DNA from: Roseateles violae
GTDB taxonomy: Bacteria; Pseudomonadota; Gammaproteobacteria; Burkholderiales; Burkholderiaceae_C
Direction: 5' to 3'
DNA: 64,000 nt
NCBI RefSeq assembly: GCF_030410485.1
Contig: NZ_JAUHHC010000002.1
Coordinates: forward strand, 930,001 to 994,000
Shown here: one piece after another, positions 63,436-64,000 of the stretch
How the letters are laid out: the number at the start of each line of letters is the position of its first letter
Position numbering within the stretch: position 1 is the first letter of the stretch
Program-made: the position numbers and the translations under genes
The notes under the pieces: generated by a model
Told to the model about the DNA's origin: nothing
Database searches by the model: none
What the model saw: the letters and a program-made list of their open reading frames with translations, nothing else

Positions 63436-64000
63436 GACCGGCGAGGAGCCGCTGGCCGCGCCGCCGCCGGCCAGCGCGGCGGCAATCGAGGCCTTCGTCG
63501 AAACGCTGTGGCTGGAGGACGGTCTGGCCAAGAACACGCTCGACGCCTATCGCCGCGATCTGCGCCTGTTCGCCGCCTGGCTGGCCGGGCAGGGTGAGCC
63601 GGGCCGGGCGCTGGACAGCTGCGGCGAGCTGGACCTGCTCGCCTATGCCAGCGCCCGCCATGCCGGCAGCCGCGCGACCAGCGCCAACCGCCGCTTGTCG
63701 GTGTTCAAACGCTATTTCCGCTGGGCGCTGCGCGAGCAGCGCATCCGGCAAGACCCGACCCTGCGCCTGGAGAACGCGCGCCAGCCGCTGCGCGTGCCCA
63801 AGCTCTTGAGCCAGGCCCAGGTCGAGGCGCTGCTGGCCGCGCCCGAGGTCGACAGCAGCCTGGGCCTGCGCGACCGCGCGATGCTGGAGCTGATGTATGC
63901 CAGCGGCCTGCGGGTCAGCGAGCTGGTCGGGCTGAAGAGCGTGCACGTCGGCTTCAAGGAGGCGGTGCTGCGCATCACCGGCAAGGGCTCCAAGGAGCGG
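63389..64000 (+). CDS. xerD: tyrosine recombinase XerD (partial, N-terminal part)
   Basis: A 204-codon fragment cut by the window end. After a Ser-rich lead it reads [19 protein letters not shown] and [16 protein letters not shown] (SAM-like N-terminal core-binding domain), [17 protein letters not shown], then the catalytic domain start [20 protein letters not shown] with the first catalytic Arg and ITGKGSKER. XerD with XerC resolves chromosome dimers at dif. The only upstream ATG is at 63389, 47 bp inside the Bug gene; a CTG at 63452 would be the alternative. This is the housekeeping recombinase rather than a phage integrase. Confidence 0.9.
   Translation, partial: MSTSKSSRSRSSSSTETGEEPLAAPPPASAAAIEAFVETLWLEDGLAKNTLDAYRRDLRLFAAWLAGQGEPGRALDSCGELDLLAYASARHAGSRATSANRRLSVFKRYFRWALREQRIRQDPTLRLENARQPLRVPKLLSQAQVEALLAAPEVDSSLGLRDRAMLELMYASGLRVSELVGLKSVHVGFKEAVLRITGKGSKER

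Noticed and set aside
63389-64000. Phage or integron integrase marking a mobile element
   Set aside because: The sequence reads as the housekeeping XerD, and no att-like repeat, tRNA or phage gene is nearby.

Overview
This window looks like ordinary chromosome from a high-GC betaproteobacterium of the order Burkholderiales, probably the Roseateles/Pelomonas/Rubrivivax neighbourhood (inference). The signs are two Bug-type periplasmic binding proteins, two PEP-CTERM proteins, an Entner-Doudoroff edd-eda pair, a glyA-nrdR pair and very dense GC-rich coding. I see no tRNA or rRNA gene, insertion sequence, prophage or CRISPR array. No gap between genes exceeds about 260 bp.

Layout. 1-2604 (minus): a minor-pilin cluster of the type IV pilus (two FimT/GspH-like pseudopilins, a PilE-like pilin, PilW, start of PilX). 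2713-5514 (minus): nrdR, glyA and a membrane-anchored lytic transglycosylase. 5774-8367: ubiD with a clear terminator, then a convergent DUF218 protein. 8470-13890 (plus): msrA, an ABC ATPase, an FtsX-like permease, a DUF3299 protein, a small His/Cys protein and a ZnuD-like TonB receptor, together a candidate metal-uptake locus. 13903-19676: pdxH, a MobA-like nucleotidyltransferase, a ChaC-like protein, edd-eda with a HexR-like site, and a thioesterase divergent from a MarR regulator across a long palindrome. 19683-24441: a chemoreceptor, a CAT-fold acetyltransferase, exonuclease III and small proteins. 24452-25782: folA and thyA.

25796-32760 holds a sugar-acid operon (Bug binding protein, GarD-type dehydratase, aldehyde dehydrogenase, HpaI-type aldolase, tartrate/D-malate dehydrogenase) divergent from a LysR regulator. 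32782-37856 holds a methyltransferase, a berberine-bridge-type FAD oxidase divergent from a HxlR regulator with an added domain, a PEP-CTERM protein, an orphan Hcp and a BRO-N-like small protein. 37889-44616 holds an MsbA-like exporter divergent from a MarR-NodT-EmrA-EmrB efflux operon. 44827-52326 holds a diguanylate cyclase and an AttE/AttF/AttH-like export set that is split by an oppositely oriented large PEP-CTERM gene. 52323-64000 holds housekeeping genes: miaA, a Bcr/CflA transporter, an RsuA-family pseudouridine synthase with a repeat-rich N-terminus, mutL, dedA, amiC, tsaE, queG, an AEC transporter, a second Bug protein and the start of xerD.

The most general unexplained signal is a recurring -10-like hexamer placed 6-8 nt before the ATG of about ten genes that lack a Shine-Dalgarno sequence. 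This suggests frequent leaderless transcription. No clearly undescribed system is visible. The best candidates for follow-up are the split Att-like operon with its PEP-CTERM insert, the His-poor ZnuD-like receptor locus, and the 36-38 kb island of small unusual proteins.
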